A DNA stretch of 64,000 nucleotides from Avena insularis. Taxonomy: Eukaryota; Streptophyta; Magnoliopsida; Poales; Poaceae. Below, one piece after another: positions 1 to 10,993 of this stretch (its first letter is position 1; the number at the start of each line of letters is the position of its first letter). Location: contig CM042689.1 of assembly GCA_023614405.1 (NCBI GenBank), positions 310,969,132 to 311,033,131 of the forward strand, written 5' to 3'. A program made the position numbers and the translations under genes. The notes below the pieces were generated by a model. That model saw only the letters and a list, made by a program, of their open reading frames with translations, did not search any database and was not told the origin of the DNA.

Positions 1-712
1 AGTTGAGTAGCATGAGGTGCGGCCCTCGTATTCAAGGGACATGAGATTGCCAACTTATACTTTGTCAAGCATATACTCTATAGTTTTTTTACTTTAACCT
101 TAATCACTTCAAGATGCTTATGATAGGGGAAATGAGGGCTGAAAGCTAACAAGTACCATAATTTTTAGAAGCTCCTTTTGAAACTTGAAATCCCTGCTTC
201 CCTTTATGAAGGGCCTTTCTTCCACTACTATATTGGGTCTCCACCTTCTACTCTTAGGCACCAGTTAAGAGAGCATAGTTGCCATTCTTAGTTCTATGTG
301 CATTGTCCCAAAACTTATTGATTGATGCATATTGTTGATATTACTTGTTCTTGTGCTATTTGTATCTAGTCACTCTTATGAACTTTGAAGGTGTCCTATG
401 CATCTATTTGCTACTCCATGAGGGACAAGCTGAATGCCACTATGCCATGTTTTTTGTATGTGACACAAACAAACATTTTTCAATGCATGTTATTCATGAT
501 CTTTGTTTGTAGCCTTTCATGTTGCATGCGTAGTTACTTTGTCCTATTGTTAGAACTCCATCTTTCATGCACATGTTTAGAGTTCTTTGATCCCAGCTTC
601 CAATGCTTGCAAATGGTTTGATCTTGATTTTGATGGTGCATGTCACCTCAAAAATTATACTTTTTATCACTTACCTACTCGAGGACGAGAAGGAGTTAAG
701 CTTGGGTATGCT
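1..712 (+). mobile_element. Gypsy element A': 3' end of internal region with polypurine tract
   Basis: This non-coding stretch is closely similar to 56373-57083, the 3' untranslated part of element A. It ends in TTAAGCTTGGGTATGC (696-711), which corresponds to the TTAAGCTTGGGGATGC tract before the other 3' LTR and is read as the polypurine tract that primes plus-strand DNA. The rest of the element lies left of the window. The short ORFs here have stops at unrelated places in the second copy, so no protein is called. Confidence 0.8.
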
Positions 713-2216
713 TGATACATCATAAACGTATCTATAATTTTTGATGTTCCATGCTTGTTTAGTATCTACTTTGCTTTGCTTTGTCTACACTTTGAGATAT
801 TCTTATACAGTTTCTGGTACTAACCTATTAACAAGATGCCACAGTGCCAGTTGCCTGTTTTCTTCTGTTTTTGGTTCCAGAAAAGGCAGAAAATCAATAT
901 TCTCATAATTGGACGGGACAAAAGCTAATCTTCCTATTTTCTCGGAGCAACACGGAAGCACGAAGCAGAGGTGGAGGAGGACACCAAGGTGGCCGCACCC
1001 CCTAGGCGCGGGCCAGCCCTGGTGGCTCCCACATGGGGTGTGGGCCCCACGGGCCTCCACCGACCATGGCTCCTTCGCCTATAAGAAGCCTCCGACCAAA
1101 AAACCCTAAATCATCGACCAAAAAGCCACGAAAAGTTCCGCAGAGCCGCCACCACCGAAGGGGAGATTCGGGGGACAAAAAGTCTCTGTTCTGGCACCCT
1201 GCCGGGTCGAGGAAGTGCCCCCAGAGACATTTCCATTGATCTCCACCACCATCTTCATCACCGTTGTTGATTCCCATGATGAGGAGGGAGCAGTTCTTCC
1301 TCGAGGCTAAGGACTCTGCCGGTAGCTATGTGTTCATGTATCTCTCTATGAATGATCATGTTGTGATCATGAGCTTTGTAATCAAGTAGATCTGCTCTGC
1401 TACTCAAGTGCTTTAATAGATCTCTGCTCTCCCCATGTGTGTGAAAGTGAAAGCATGCACGCCATGGTGGCACTTAGGCTAGAGTCTACATAAATACTCA
1501 TCGTGCTTTAATAGATCTATGCTTTTCCCCACGTGTGTGAAAGTGACAGCGTGGGCACCGTGTGTGGCACTTAAGCTAGGTTATATATATTTATCATGAG
1601 TTATATTTGGAGTTGGATGTCTCTATGATATTGTGGTTTTGTTGGAATCATCTAGCGCTCAAGGTGACAGTGTGGGGTTATCTAGATGGGAAAGGCAGAC
1701 TTTGAGGTGTGCTTTTGTAGGCCTACCGTGGATTATAGTGTCCAACCGGAGAGTAGTTAATAGTAGTATCATGAAGAGAATATATTTATATGAGAGAGTG
1801 TTCACTAGTGAAAGTATGATCCCTAGGCCTTGTTTCTAAGCATTGAAACACCATTTGCATCTAGATCTGTTGCATGTTTGCTTGCTTCCATCTTTATTTT
1901 AGTTTGCCTTTAGTCTCTCCCACGTCAACTACAAGTCAGAAGCTATTTTCCGGTACCGTTACCACTTGTATTTTACTATCTCTTCGCCTAACTAGTGAAC
2001 GTATACACCTGACAAGTGTATTGGGTGTGTTGGGGATACAAGAGACTTCTTGTATCTTGATTGCAGGGTTGCTTGAGAGGGATACATTTAACCACTTCCT
2101 CCCTGAGTTCGATAAACCTTGGGTGATCCACTTAAGGGAAATTTGATGCTGTTCTACAAACCTCTGCATTTGGAGGCCCAACAATTGTCGACAAGAATAG
2201 AAGTGCATAGACATCA
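713..2216 (+). mobile_element. 3' LTR of gypsy element A'
   Basis: The LTR starts TGATACATCATAAACG directly after the polypurine tract and ends at GACATCA. Its first ~250 bp match the LTRs of element A (44345 and 57084). Its second half matches the reverse complement of 43282-44344 (LTR E). A TATA-like CCTATAAG lies near 1079, and the transcription start is expected just downstream. The termini are TG...CA as usual for LTRs. ORFs in either strand, including a 196-codon minus-strand one across 1936-2526, are incidental. Confidence 0.8.
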
Positions 2217-2499
2217 AACAGCCACCAGCACGCGGCCCAACAGGTGGCCAGCAGCGGCACTGTTGTCGGGTGGGCCGAAGCCCTCCCATGTGACCCTTCG
2301 CTCCAGTGAAATTGTGGCGGCAGCGAAGTTCCTGGTGGTGGCGCTGCCCACCCGGCGACTCCACACACGCACTCCACGCTGCTGCGCCGTGGCTGCAGCT
2401 ATGCCTACGTCCCAGATGGTCCTGCCGTGGCCGCACCGCGATTGGTGGCCAGCTACCTACCTCCCGCGCGACTAGCAGTACGTCGGTGCCCTCCAGCGC

Positions 2500-3653
2500 C
2501 CACCTTAAGTGGGACGCCAAGCCCACTAGCGGCAGAAATCGTTTCTCTCCTGGTTTTTCTTTTTTTTTCCAGGGTGATTTCCTCTAGGTCAATTCCCTCC
2601 GAGGTTTTAGCCTAATAAGGAAGTTTCCCTATAAAATTTAAGTTAAATATTTATTTAGAATATATTAATTCATAATTAACATATGATAAATGCATATATT
2701 AAATTGCCATTTATCCGAAACACCTTTCGGTCCTTTCCGTTTATCTTTCTCCGAACAACTTCAGATCTCTCCCCGAAACAATTCCGGTTTCTCTTTCTCT
2801 ACTAAGATTCCAACTTACGGACGATCTCCAGCTCATCATACCCTTAAGTGGATCCCCTCATGGCTCGGGAATGGCATAGACATGATCTCTATCAATTATC
2901 AACAACGTTACCGGGATGCCCATGATGATCCATGTACATTCCAAGATGACGATGTCGTTTGAACCGGAAACATAGAGTCCAATTCCCTTTGTTTCTTTGA
3001 TACGACTTCTCCGAGATCCGATCGTTTGGTATCACATACCATGTTCAATATCATTATTGACAAGTAATGTTTCACCTGTTCTCGTGATATTACATCCCCG
3101 TGACCTAGTCACATGTTGCAATATTATGGATGTAATTTCACCAAGTCGGCCTAAACGTATGTTACACATCACTGGGTAAAAAAATGTCGGTCTTGATGCA
3201 TAGGCCTCAACATGTTCCTCCGGATACCCAACATACACCTTTATAATCACTGTTTCACTGAGTGACGTTTGATGTAGTCTAAGAAGCATCGGGAGATAGT
3301 AATTAATATGATCTCACGATCTAAGGAGAAGGAGACTATGTTTCTGACTATTGCAATGATGAACTTCGTGACTTGATCATGTCACAATCTTTGACGAATG
3401 TCCATCACTTCATTCACCAATGATATGACCTTGTTGTCAGCTGCACTGTCACCCATAATCAGGAAACCTTGATCATTTGCTGCCCAACAAACTAGTATGA
3501 ATAGAGGCTACTAGGGGCTTATGTTTCATATCACACATGTATCAATGTTTCCTCTTGATATAGTTATAGCACAATTTAAAACTGTTACAAACTTATTGTG
3601 ATATGAAAATAATAAACCCTTTTATTATTTGCCTCTAGGGCATATTCCCTTCA
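2500..3653 (-). mobile_element. Copia LTR fragment (F), BARE/Angela-like, minus strand
   Basis: On the minus strand the right end reads TGAAGGGAATATGCCCTAGA, the typical start of this copia LTR group and nearly the same as the LTR start of element D (47409 and 53986). The block around 2985-3330 aligns with D's LTR at about 46730-47070 but is clearly diverged. The left boundary is not resolved: 2217-2590 is GC-rich and may still be LTR. I see no partner LTR or primer site, so this is a solo or truncated LTR. Confidence 0.65.
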
Positions 3654-4405
3654 GTTGTACTGGTGGAAGTTTTGGGTCACTTCTGATCAGCTTGTGCCAC
3701 TCTTCTGCACCTTCTCTAGTTCTTCGTTTTTTTTACCGGAACTAGGCCGGAAGTGGACCAGTAGTACCGGCTGGAAGATCCGACCTAGGTCAGGTGGTAC
3801 TTCCGACCTGTACTATCAACACACTTCCATGGCTAGAGAGCCATTGAGGTGGTGCAAGCGGTACTACCAACCAGACACGTAAATGGCTCGAACGGTCAGA
3901 TTTGGAGAGACCCTTTAAGGCCCCCCTCTTCCCCTTTGTTGGGTGTTTCCTTTTTGTAACACCCCGGCCTCTCCGTACCGGTGGCTATCACTTCTGGCAG
4001 CTCAATAGAATCTCTAGACTAACCCCACAGACCAAAACTAGTCTTTTCTGCGCACTTTGTCCTCACTCCTGCACACCCGGTACCCACTTCCTGGTTGGTC
4101 ACCCATCCTCAATTTTTCAAGCCAAGCACACTGAACCTTAAAGTTCTTTTCAGATGATATTCCAAAAAAGAAGTTGTAACTTGTTGGTATGGGTATACTA
4201 TAAATCCTATTAAGCCATACGCCAGGGTCTCACATACACCCAGCCTTAGAAGATCGACGCCCTCGTTGATCAACCACAAGCCAGGAACATCCCCTATTGG
4301 CACACATATTTGCGTCCAGTGTCGTCACATGTGCCATGTCGTGCCCACTCTAGGCCACACGCACACACCTATTGACCCGCACACACCTATGTAACCGCGA
4401 GGTTC
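3654..4405. other. Unassigned repeat-like sequence
   Basis: There is no credible coding frame. TGTAACACCCC near 3955 resembles the start of some grass LTRs, and the stretch lies next to a minus-strand primer binding site (4406-4418), so part of it may be internal retrotransposon sequence. I could not find a matching second LTR. Confidence 0.4.
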
Positions 4406-4418
4406 GGCTCTGATACCA
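4406..4418 (-). promoter_or_regulatory. Retrotransposon primer binding site (tRNA-iMet type)
   Basis: The minus strand reads TGGTATCAGAGCC, the standard complement of the 3' end of initiator methionine tRNA used by copia and many small LTR elements. It lies two bases from the LTR-like palindrome 4421-4614, at the spacing expected for a minus-strand element whose 5' LTR is on the right. Confidence 0.65.
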
Positions 4419-4420
4419 CT

Positions 4421-4614
4421 TGTAATCTCCCGGACCCTACACTCTAAACACAAGCCAGTATAACCATGAAAGTGGATGGGATGGTTGGCCGATACTGTGT
4501 CGTGCCAATACCCTGCCCTTGTGGGTGGCCTCACGGCCTCCACAGTAGTACGTCCTTCATCCACTTTTGGGTTATACCGGCTTGTGTTTAGAGCGTAGGG
4601 TCCGAGGGATTACA
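4421..4614 (-). repeat. Palindromic 194-bp LTR-like repeat
   Basis: The block has TG...CA termini. Its two arms (about 4421-4479 and 4558-4614) are near-perfect inverted repeats: TGTAATCTCCCGGACCCTAC on the left is answered by GTAGGGTCCGAGGGATTACA on the right. They enclose a ~78-bp loop. The adjacent primer binding site suggests a very short LTR, as in TRIM-type miniature elements. A foldback DNA element is the alternative. Confidence 0.55.
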
Positions 4615-5407
4615 CTTTTGCTATATCTTCTACTCTCACTCTCCCCTCCATTGCTGACCTTTAAGAGTTTATTTTGGAATCCTAGACAGTTTCATGGTGA
4701 TTCTTGGGAGCCTCCAATTGAGTCGTGAAAATTGCCCCAATCTTGTACGGGTTCGGTGACTGCCCTTAAGTCTCCCAATGTGGATCGTGTGCCTACCTTT
4801 TATGGTGCGTACATAGGAGAATAAAGTGAGCTTTTTGTGGCATCGGTGTTTGGTGTGCCTATGTATCTTGCGTTGAGGCCATGTGTGGTGTTGGGTGTGT
4901 ATCGAGCCACCACACCTCAAGTTGAGCATATGTGATGTTTAGGGAGCATTATGTCGCTGCACCTCTCCAATAGAGATGTATCTTCTATGTAAGTGAACTT
5001 CAGGATAAAATCATCGTCTTCGTGTCCCTTGGTTATTTTTATACCCGAGCTCTTTACTTATGCACTTTACATTGTGATAGTCTTTGTGTTTAAATTACTA
5101 TATCTTGCTACCACCTTGTTGTATGTCTTGCTTATCATAGGTTGTTTAGTGAATTTAGTTTTTGTTCTTGATAAATTAAACGCTAGTTTTATTTTGCATT
5201 TATTTGAGCCTAAACCATAATCATTTTAAAACGCCTATTTACCCCCTATAGGCGATACTGAATCCTTTCAACTTCCCACGATGTGGGGTGTCTTCCGATG
5301 ACGGTAGGCTCAATTTCTTCTCTAGTGGTGATCTGGTTCCTAGCTTCCATTTGTACTCGTATGAGTTATCTATCGTCTGATGGTACATGACCTTTCGAGC
5401 TAGGGCG
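4615..5407. other. Unassigned flanking sequence of element B
   Basis: There is no recognisable gene. The only ORFs are short and AT-rich (4993-5220). The sequence ends in the 5-bp target site AGGGG (5408-5412) duplicated by insertion of element B; its continuation is at 17409. Confidence 0.4.
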
Positions 5408-5412
5408 AGGGG

Positions 5413-6849
5413 TGATGAGTGCATATTTGCATCATGTTTTATATTATTATGTTGCACTGTAGTGGTAGGATCTTGGTATTTTACAGCACTCGCGCGCATC
5501 TTTTATGTCTATTTTCACCAGGATCAGGACATATGATGGACACGATGGACACAATTCTTGGACTAGTTGTATTGGAGCGAAAAGAAGTCAAAAACAACAT
5601 AAATCGCTAATTTGGGAAATATCAATAACACCAAAAGGAAACACAAGGAGATCTCATGAAACAGTGGGTTTTAACGACCAACTATACGGCGGTAAGAATT
5701 TCTTCGGTCATATAGTTCTCGCCGTATAGTTGGAGCCTCCACCGCCTCCTCAAATAGTTTTGCCCCGTGCAATCGGATCGGGAGACGACATACAAAATGA
5801 CCAGAAATCCCCGAAACCTCAACTCCGGAAGGGATCTGGATGGGGAACTTATCCACCGGGGATCCGTCTTCACCAACGCAGATCCGGGAGGCTAAGGCAT
5901 CGATCTTCATCATCAACCGTTGCATCACCACCATCTCCATCCATCTCATCTACATCTTGTCTAGATATTGTTGTAATTTCCGTACTCGTTGTGGATTTAT
6001 ACAAGTACTATTCATCTATGATAGATTCCATTTTCTTTGCCATGATGTTAATTGCCTCCATGTCTGATTAGATCGTTAGTTCTTGGGGAGATGGAGAAAC
6101 CCTAGAATGAGATTGAAATAAGATAAAGTTTATTATGATATTCATCGCTGTGACCATGTGTTAGATTGTCTTCATCTTGATTTTGAGATAAGTCGACCTC
6201 TCAATATTTGCCTCTTGAGGGGACTTGATGAAGGGAACTACTTGTTGGTAGACGGAGGTGTTCTAGCACTTACAGTGACTATAAAGCTGTTGGCACTCCT
6301 TATGTATCAACTTGGGAACCGAGGAAACTCACGGAACATTGTCTATGCCATGGGGTACATCCTATGTGATAAAGTCCCTTAATAGCGGAGTAATTCGATT
6401 GATGTCGATTGCTTGTCTGATGTGCTTATGAGGATGATGTGAGCAGTGGTTTCTGCCTATTCGTCCAATTACGGAGTTCCTCCCACACATACATAGTTGA
6501 GAATGTTCATGATGATAATCTTTACCTTAAACCCTTTATAATGCTATAGGTGTATCTGCTACTCCCTGAGAACGCTTTTCCCATTGTAGTTTCATATCAC
6601 TTTTATATACACGATACTTACTTTCTATATTCAGTTTGTTTACTTTATTTATTGTTCTCTTATACAAAACCCCAAAAACAACTTTTTACACAACACTCGC
6701 ATTTTATCTTGTTACTTAGAATGTTATTTAGCATTTCTATTTCAGTATTTAATTCAAGAGTTATTAGACTGCAGAACTCCCGCTCCCTATGGGATCGATA
6801 TCTTTGTTTCTAAACTAGCTACAAACGATCTGTGCACTTGCAGTCATCA
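5413..6849 (+). mobile_element. 5' LTR of element B
   Basis: The 1437-bp LTR starts TGATGAGTGCATATTTGCAT and ends TCATCA. The partner at 12774 begins identically, and the two copies stay collinear to the end apart from the nested insertion. The LTR carries an inverted repeat (5678-5733) that is also present in the 3' LTR. Confidence 0.87.
5678..5733. repeat. AACTATACGG hairpin, copy in 5' LTR
   Basis: CCAACTATACGGC (5678-5690) and GCCGTATAGTTGG (5721-5733) form a perfect 13-bp inverted repeat around a 30-base loop. It belongs to a five-member hairpin family confined to element B. Confidence 0.85.
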
Positions 6850-6859
6850 AGCTATTTTC

Positions 6860-6877
6860 TGACGTCGTTGCCGGGGA
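6860..6877 (+). promoter_or_regulatory. Primer binding site of element B
   Basis: TGACGTCGTTGCCGGGGA starts about 10 bases after the LTR end. It differs at two positions from TGGCGCCGTTGCCGGGGA, the primer site usual in cereal gypsy elements, so it is a slightly decayed site. Element C has the equivalent TGGCTCCGTTGCCAGGGA at 60120. Confidence 0.7.
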
Positions 6878-6961
6878 GCTAAGCGATGTAGGTTTTTTAG
6901 TTTTTGCTTATTTATTTTCAGTCTTGCTAAGTTTTGTTTTGAGTTACAGGGTCCCACCAAC

Positions 6962-8063
6962 ATGATGGAGTTTGAGCATTTGACTAGTGCTAACACACTC
7001 AACCACTTTGGGAAGCCCTATGATATTAATAAAAGAGACAACTCCAACGAGAACACAAGGGGGTTCGAAATAAATCCTCTACTACTTGGTATTTTACACA
7101 AGAAGCAATTTACCGAAGATGAGGAAAATCCTGATCCATATGAGCATATTGCATGCTTTAAGGATATATGTGGCACTTTCCAATTATCGGGGTATACTGC
7201 TAATGAGGGAAGGCTAAAACTCTTTAGTCAGACTCTGACTAGCGCAGATCTCTCATGGTATAGATCATTACCCCCAGAAGCCACTACTACCTGGGATAAT
7301 TTAGCTTGTGAGTTTCTAGCAAAGTATTATCCTTTATCAAAATATTTTGGAATCAGGTGTCTTATAATGACTTGGAGGAACCATCCTAATGAAGGACTAG
7401 TAAGAGCTTATATAAGATTTAAAGATTTACTTAATCAATGTCGTCATCACGATTTGCCTAAATGGTATTTATCGCATATCTTTTATGGCGGTTTAATTGA
7501 ACCTAATAAATTGGAACTAGAATCTTTCGCGAGAGGAGATTTTATGAATCTTCCCATAACTAAAGCTTGGGCTTTACTTAACAGATTTCGCGATCATAGA
7601 GTTTCTTGGAATTTTGGTCTAGGAAGCGAAGGAGGCATAGAAATAGATTATGATTGTATTCATGACTATAATAAAAAGGACAATGTTAATGAATTATCTA
7701 AAGAACTTTATTTGGATTCAGACCTTGTGTTTGCATGTTATTAAAGCTTTTACAAAACATACCAAAGCACCAAAAGAGGGTTGGGTCAAGTATGATCCAC
7801 CACCCGAACCTGAGAAGAAAAGAAAGTTAAAGAAACACTGGCCTCCCTGGAACGAATGTATGAGATACCTTTCCCTAACACTGCGCAGAAACATATTTTG
7901 GAATATGAACAGGTTAAAGCAGTACAACAGAATAAAGAAGAGGAAAGTGTGCAAAGTTGAACAACATTTGGATGAAACCAAAGATGAAGAGGTAACCAAA
8001 GAAGCAATTATGGCTATGTATGCACATTGCAACATAGTTGAACTGATAAAGAGACTTCCATAA
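6962..8063 (+). pseudogene. Element B gag remnant
   Basis: An open frame of 260 codons (6962-7744) carries a retrotransposon gag capsid domain, with motifs such as LFSQTLTSADLSWY, TWDNLACEFLAKYYP and WALLNRF in the usual order. The reading continues after a frame change near 7740 into a lysine-rich part (KKRKLKKHWPPWNE) ending about 8063. In a working element this protein would assemble the virus-like particle that packages element RNA. There is no clear CCHC zinc knuckle. The start is the first ATG after the leader, seven codons before SANTLNHFG. The frame break means only a truncated capsid could be made. Confidence 0.75.
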
Positions 8064-8605
8064 TGGTTGAAGGTAAAATTAAGGTAAACGATGTGGGTAA
8101 GCCTATTCTTCCTTGCATATTTAAAGAAACCTCACATTATGGTTTATGTGATCTTGGCACCGCAGTTAATGTTATATCTTATGATTTTTATTTAGAAATA
8201 AAATAAGATATAATACTGGCTACAATAGATAATACTGATATGACAATCATATTAGCTAATAAGTCTCTTAGAGTTCCAATGTGAGTAGTTGAAGATGCAA
8301 CTATCACAATTGGCAATGAAACGTTTCCTGTCGATTTTGTAATTGTTGATATGTCAGTTGACACTCTTCGCCCAATTATATTTGGAAGAAACTTTTTGAA
8401 TGATTTAGGTGCCAAAGTTGATTTCAAAGAGGAGATTGTGTCTCTTAAGCTTGGGGAAGCGGAAAAAGAATTCCACTTTTCCAAATTTAAAGATGGACCT
8501 CTACAAATACAAGAAGAAGAGAAAGGAAAAACTATTGAGGAGATGGCAGCTCTCTTCTTTAGTAATCAAGTAGAAGAAGCAAATGAAAACTCAAATTATG
8601 AATAA
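8062..8605 (+). pseudogene. Element B aspartic protease remnant
   Basis: The frame starting MVEGKIKVND near 8062 reaches GLCDLGTAVNVISYDFY, whose DLG triad matches the catalytic Asp-Thr/Leu-Gly site of retropepsin-like proteases. It then passes through IIFGRNFLNDLGAKVDF, the C-terminal substrate-binding part. In-frame stops near 8205 and 8282 break it, so the intact run begins only at 8351. The enzyme would process the gag-pol polyprotein. Within the KLGEAE coding run is TAAGCTTGGGGAAG (8446-8459), the same word as the element's polypurine tract. Confidence 0.7.
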
Positions 8606-10219
8606 ATGATTATGGAGGACAGGTCCCTAGAAGAATTAGAAAGTGAATTCGATTCGCTTCCCATTTTAGGGCCTCCAACTGATGAGGCTTTTGAAGAGCC
8701 AGAAAAGAGAGGGGACGAGGAATTACCACCCCCAGAATTGAAGACTTTACCAGATAATCTTAAATATAGATTTTTGAATAATACAAATAAATTCCCTGTT
8801 ATTATTAGTGCTAAAATATCAGGGGATAAATAAGAAGAACTCATGAAAGTGCTTAAGGAGCATCGCAAGGCCTTTGAGTACTCAATGTACGATTTGAAGG
8901 GCATTAGTCCCATGATAACCGTCCATCGAATATTCATGGAGGAAGGTGCTAAACCAGTAGCAGAGTTTAATAGAAGGCTGGAGCCCGAAATGAAGGAAGT
9001 GGTAAGAAAAGAAATAGTACGCCTACTAGATGCAGGTATAATCTATCCTGTAAAATAAAGTGAATGGGTAAGTCCTGTTCATTATGTTCCTAAGAAGGGC
9101 GGTTTCACTATTGTTCCTAATGAAAACAATGAATTAATACCTACTAGAACTATTGTTGGACATAGGATGTGTATATATTTCAGGAAATTGAATAAAGAAA
9201 CAAGGAAAGATCACTATACTTTACCGTTTATAGACCAAACTTTAGAGAGGTTAGCAAACCACACTCATTTTTGCTACTTGGACGGATACTCTGGTTTTTC
9301 CCAAATATTTGTTCATCCCGATGACCAACTGAAAACAACTTTCATTAGTCCTAATGGTTTACATGCTTAACAGCGCATGCCTTTTGGTTTATGTAATGCT
9401 CCAACTACTTTTCAAAGATGCATGACTGCCATTTTTGCAGATTTTATAGAATTAATAATGGAAGTATTTATGGATGATTTTTCTGTCTATGGAACTTTGT
9501 TTACTAGTTGCTTGGATAATCTCAAAAGGGTTTTGCAGCGTTTGAAAGAAACCAATCTTGTTCTAAACTGGGAGAAGTGTCATTTCATAGTCAAAGAAGG
9601 TATAGTCTTCGGACATAAGGTAACAAGTAAGGGTATTGAAGTAGACAGAGCTAAGGTCGAAGCAATAGAGAGAATGCCACAACCAAGGGATATAAAAGGT
9701 ATAAGAAGTTTTCTTGGTCATGTGGGTTTTTAAAGAAGGTTCATTAGGAATTTCTCTGGAATTTCTAAAACTTTAACTAACCATTTGCAAAAGGGAGTAA
9801 GATTTAATTTTGATGATAAATGTTGTATTGCCTATGATAAACTTAAATATGCTTTATCCCATGCTCCTATCATTAAACCACCTATATGGGATATGAATTT
9901 TAATTTAATACGTGAAGCTAGTGATGATGCTGTAGGAGTAACTCTGGGACAACACAGAGGTCGCGGATTTAATATTATACATCATGCTAGTAGAACTCTT
10001 AATAGTGCTCAAAAGAATTATCCTAAGGAAGAAAGAGAACTTTTTGCTGTATTTTTCTCTTGCGATAAATTTTGTTCTTATATAGTTGATGCAAAAGTAA
10101 GAGTTTATACGGATCGTGATGGTTTAAAAGAACTCCTTGAGAGGAAAAATCATAAGCCAAGACTGATCCGTTGGATCCTTTTACTTCAAGATTTTGACTT
10201 GCAGATTATGCAGAGGTAA
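8606..10219 (+). pseudogene. Element B reverse transcriptase and RNase H remnant
   Basis: One frame can be followed from 8843 to 10219 through three in-frame stops (about 9055, 9368 and 9731). RT motifs appear in order: RRLEPEMKEVVRKEI, VGHRMCIYFRKLN, QIFVHPDDQLKTTF, MPFGLCNAPTTFQ, the catalytic FMDDFSVYG (about 9467) and FGHKVTSKGIEVD. They are followed by RNase H motifs (ASDDAVGVTLGQ, HHASRTLNSAQKNY, VYTDRDGLKELL). The catalytic aspartates are present but the stops prevent a full enzyme. 8606-8833 is an acidic linker between protease and RT. Family order predicts an integrase next; none is found. Confidence 0.82.
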
Positions 10220-10511
10220 GAAATAAAGATATTGGATACAGTATCTATATCTGCCCAGCAAGGCACCAATTTTATTAAGAGGAACTTTAGTCCTAGTGAT
10301 TTTCATTTACGAGAATTATTAGATGAGCTAAGGTTAATTCCTCCAAAAGAGAAGAAATACTTGTTGTTGGAGGATCTTGTCACCCCCAACTAAATTAACA
10401 GTAAGTACAAGGTTTTTCTTTCTCTCAATAAGTGATTTGTCTTGACAATTTATATTACTAAAAAATTTACCTTTCAATTCCTTATGGTTTTCTGAAGTTT
10501 CTGAGGGTTTT

Positions 10512-10555
10512 ACCAACTATACGGCCGGAGAATTTGCTCCCGCCATATAGTTGGT
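10512..10555. repeat. AACTATACGG hairpin, internal copy 1
   Basis: ACCAACTATACGGC (10512-10525) pairs with GCCATATAGTTGGT (10542-10555), 13 of 14 bases. The loop contains CGGAGAATTTGCTCC, nearly the same as in copy 2. Confidence 0.85.
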
Positions 10556-10609
10556 CGTAAAACGTACTGTAATCCATTTGCAAAAAAAATCAATGTCGGG
10601 AAACTTTAC

Positions 10610-10656
10610 GACCAAACTATACAACCGGAAAATTTGCTCCCGACGTATAGTTGGTC
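10610..10656. repeat. AACTATAC hairpin, internal copy 2
   Basis: GACCAAACTATA (10610-10621) pairs with TATAGTTGGTC (10646-10656) with one bulged A. The loop CCGGAAAATTTGCTCCCG matches copy 1 closely, so the two are duplicates of one unit. Confidence 0.8.
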
Positions 10657-10777
10657 ATTAAGACTTCTGGCATCTACTACTCTTTTTCGTTTTATTCATA
10701 AAAAAGGGGGTTTTGTCAGTTCCAAGTCAGTAACCTAACCGACCTGGATTCAACATATTTGGAAATATCTGTCCGGA

Positions 10778-10824
10778 ACCAACTAGACGGTCGGAACTAT
10801 ACGGGCCGCGATCGTATAGTTGGT
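10778..10824. repeat. AACTATAC hairpin, internal copy 3
   Basis: ACCAACTA (10778-10785) pairs with TAGTTGGT (10817-10824). The inner arms include AACTATACGGG (10796-10806) and CGTATAGTT (10814-10822). It is the most diverged member of the family. Confidence 0.7.
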
Positions 10825-10993
10825 CATTATGCGGCAGGACTTCTCCAAATCCGTGATTTCTTTTCCTGTTTCATTAAGATTCTTTTCTTGGGCGCAAATT
10901 TGGTGTTTCTCGCGAGTTTTACCGACCTATGACCCTCTTATATACTTCCATTGTGTTTCTCTCTAATCATAATCACCAGGAACCAATCTAGCC

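Larger units (their letters stand above)
10220..10990 (+). other. Element B post-pol region with three hairpins, no integrase
   Basis: After RNase H a short coding trace continues (RNFSPSDFHLRELL, ending near 10390). The expected HHCC zinc finger and D,D(35)E core of an integrase are absent. The stretch instead contains three spaced inverted repeats of the AACTATAC family (10512, 10610, 10778). Just before the next ORF it has CTTATATACTTC (10935-10946), which could act as a TATA-like element. Confidence 0.65.

Noticed and set aside
1936..2526. 196-codon minus-strand ORF
   Set aside because: It runs across the end of LTR A' into a different repeat and has no domain. Composition in the GC-rich part keeps it open.
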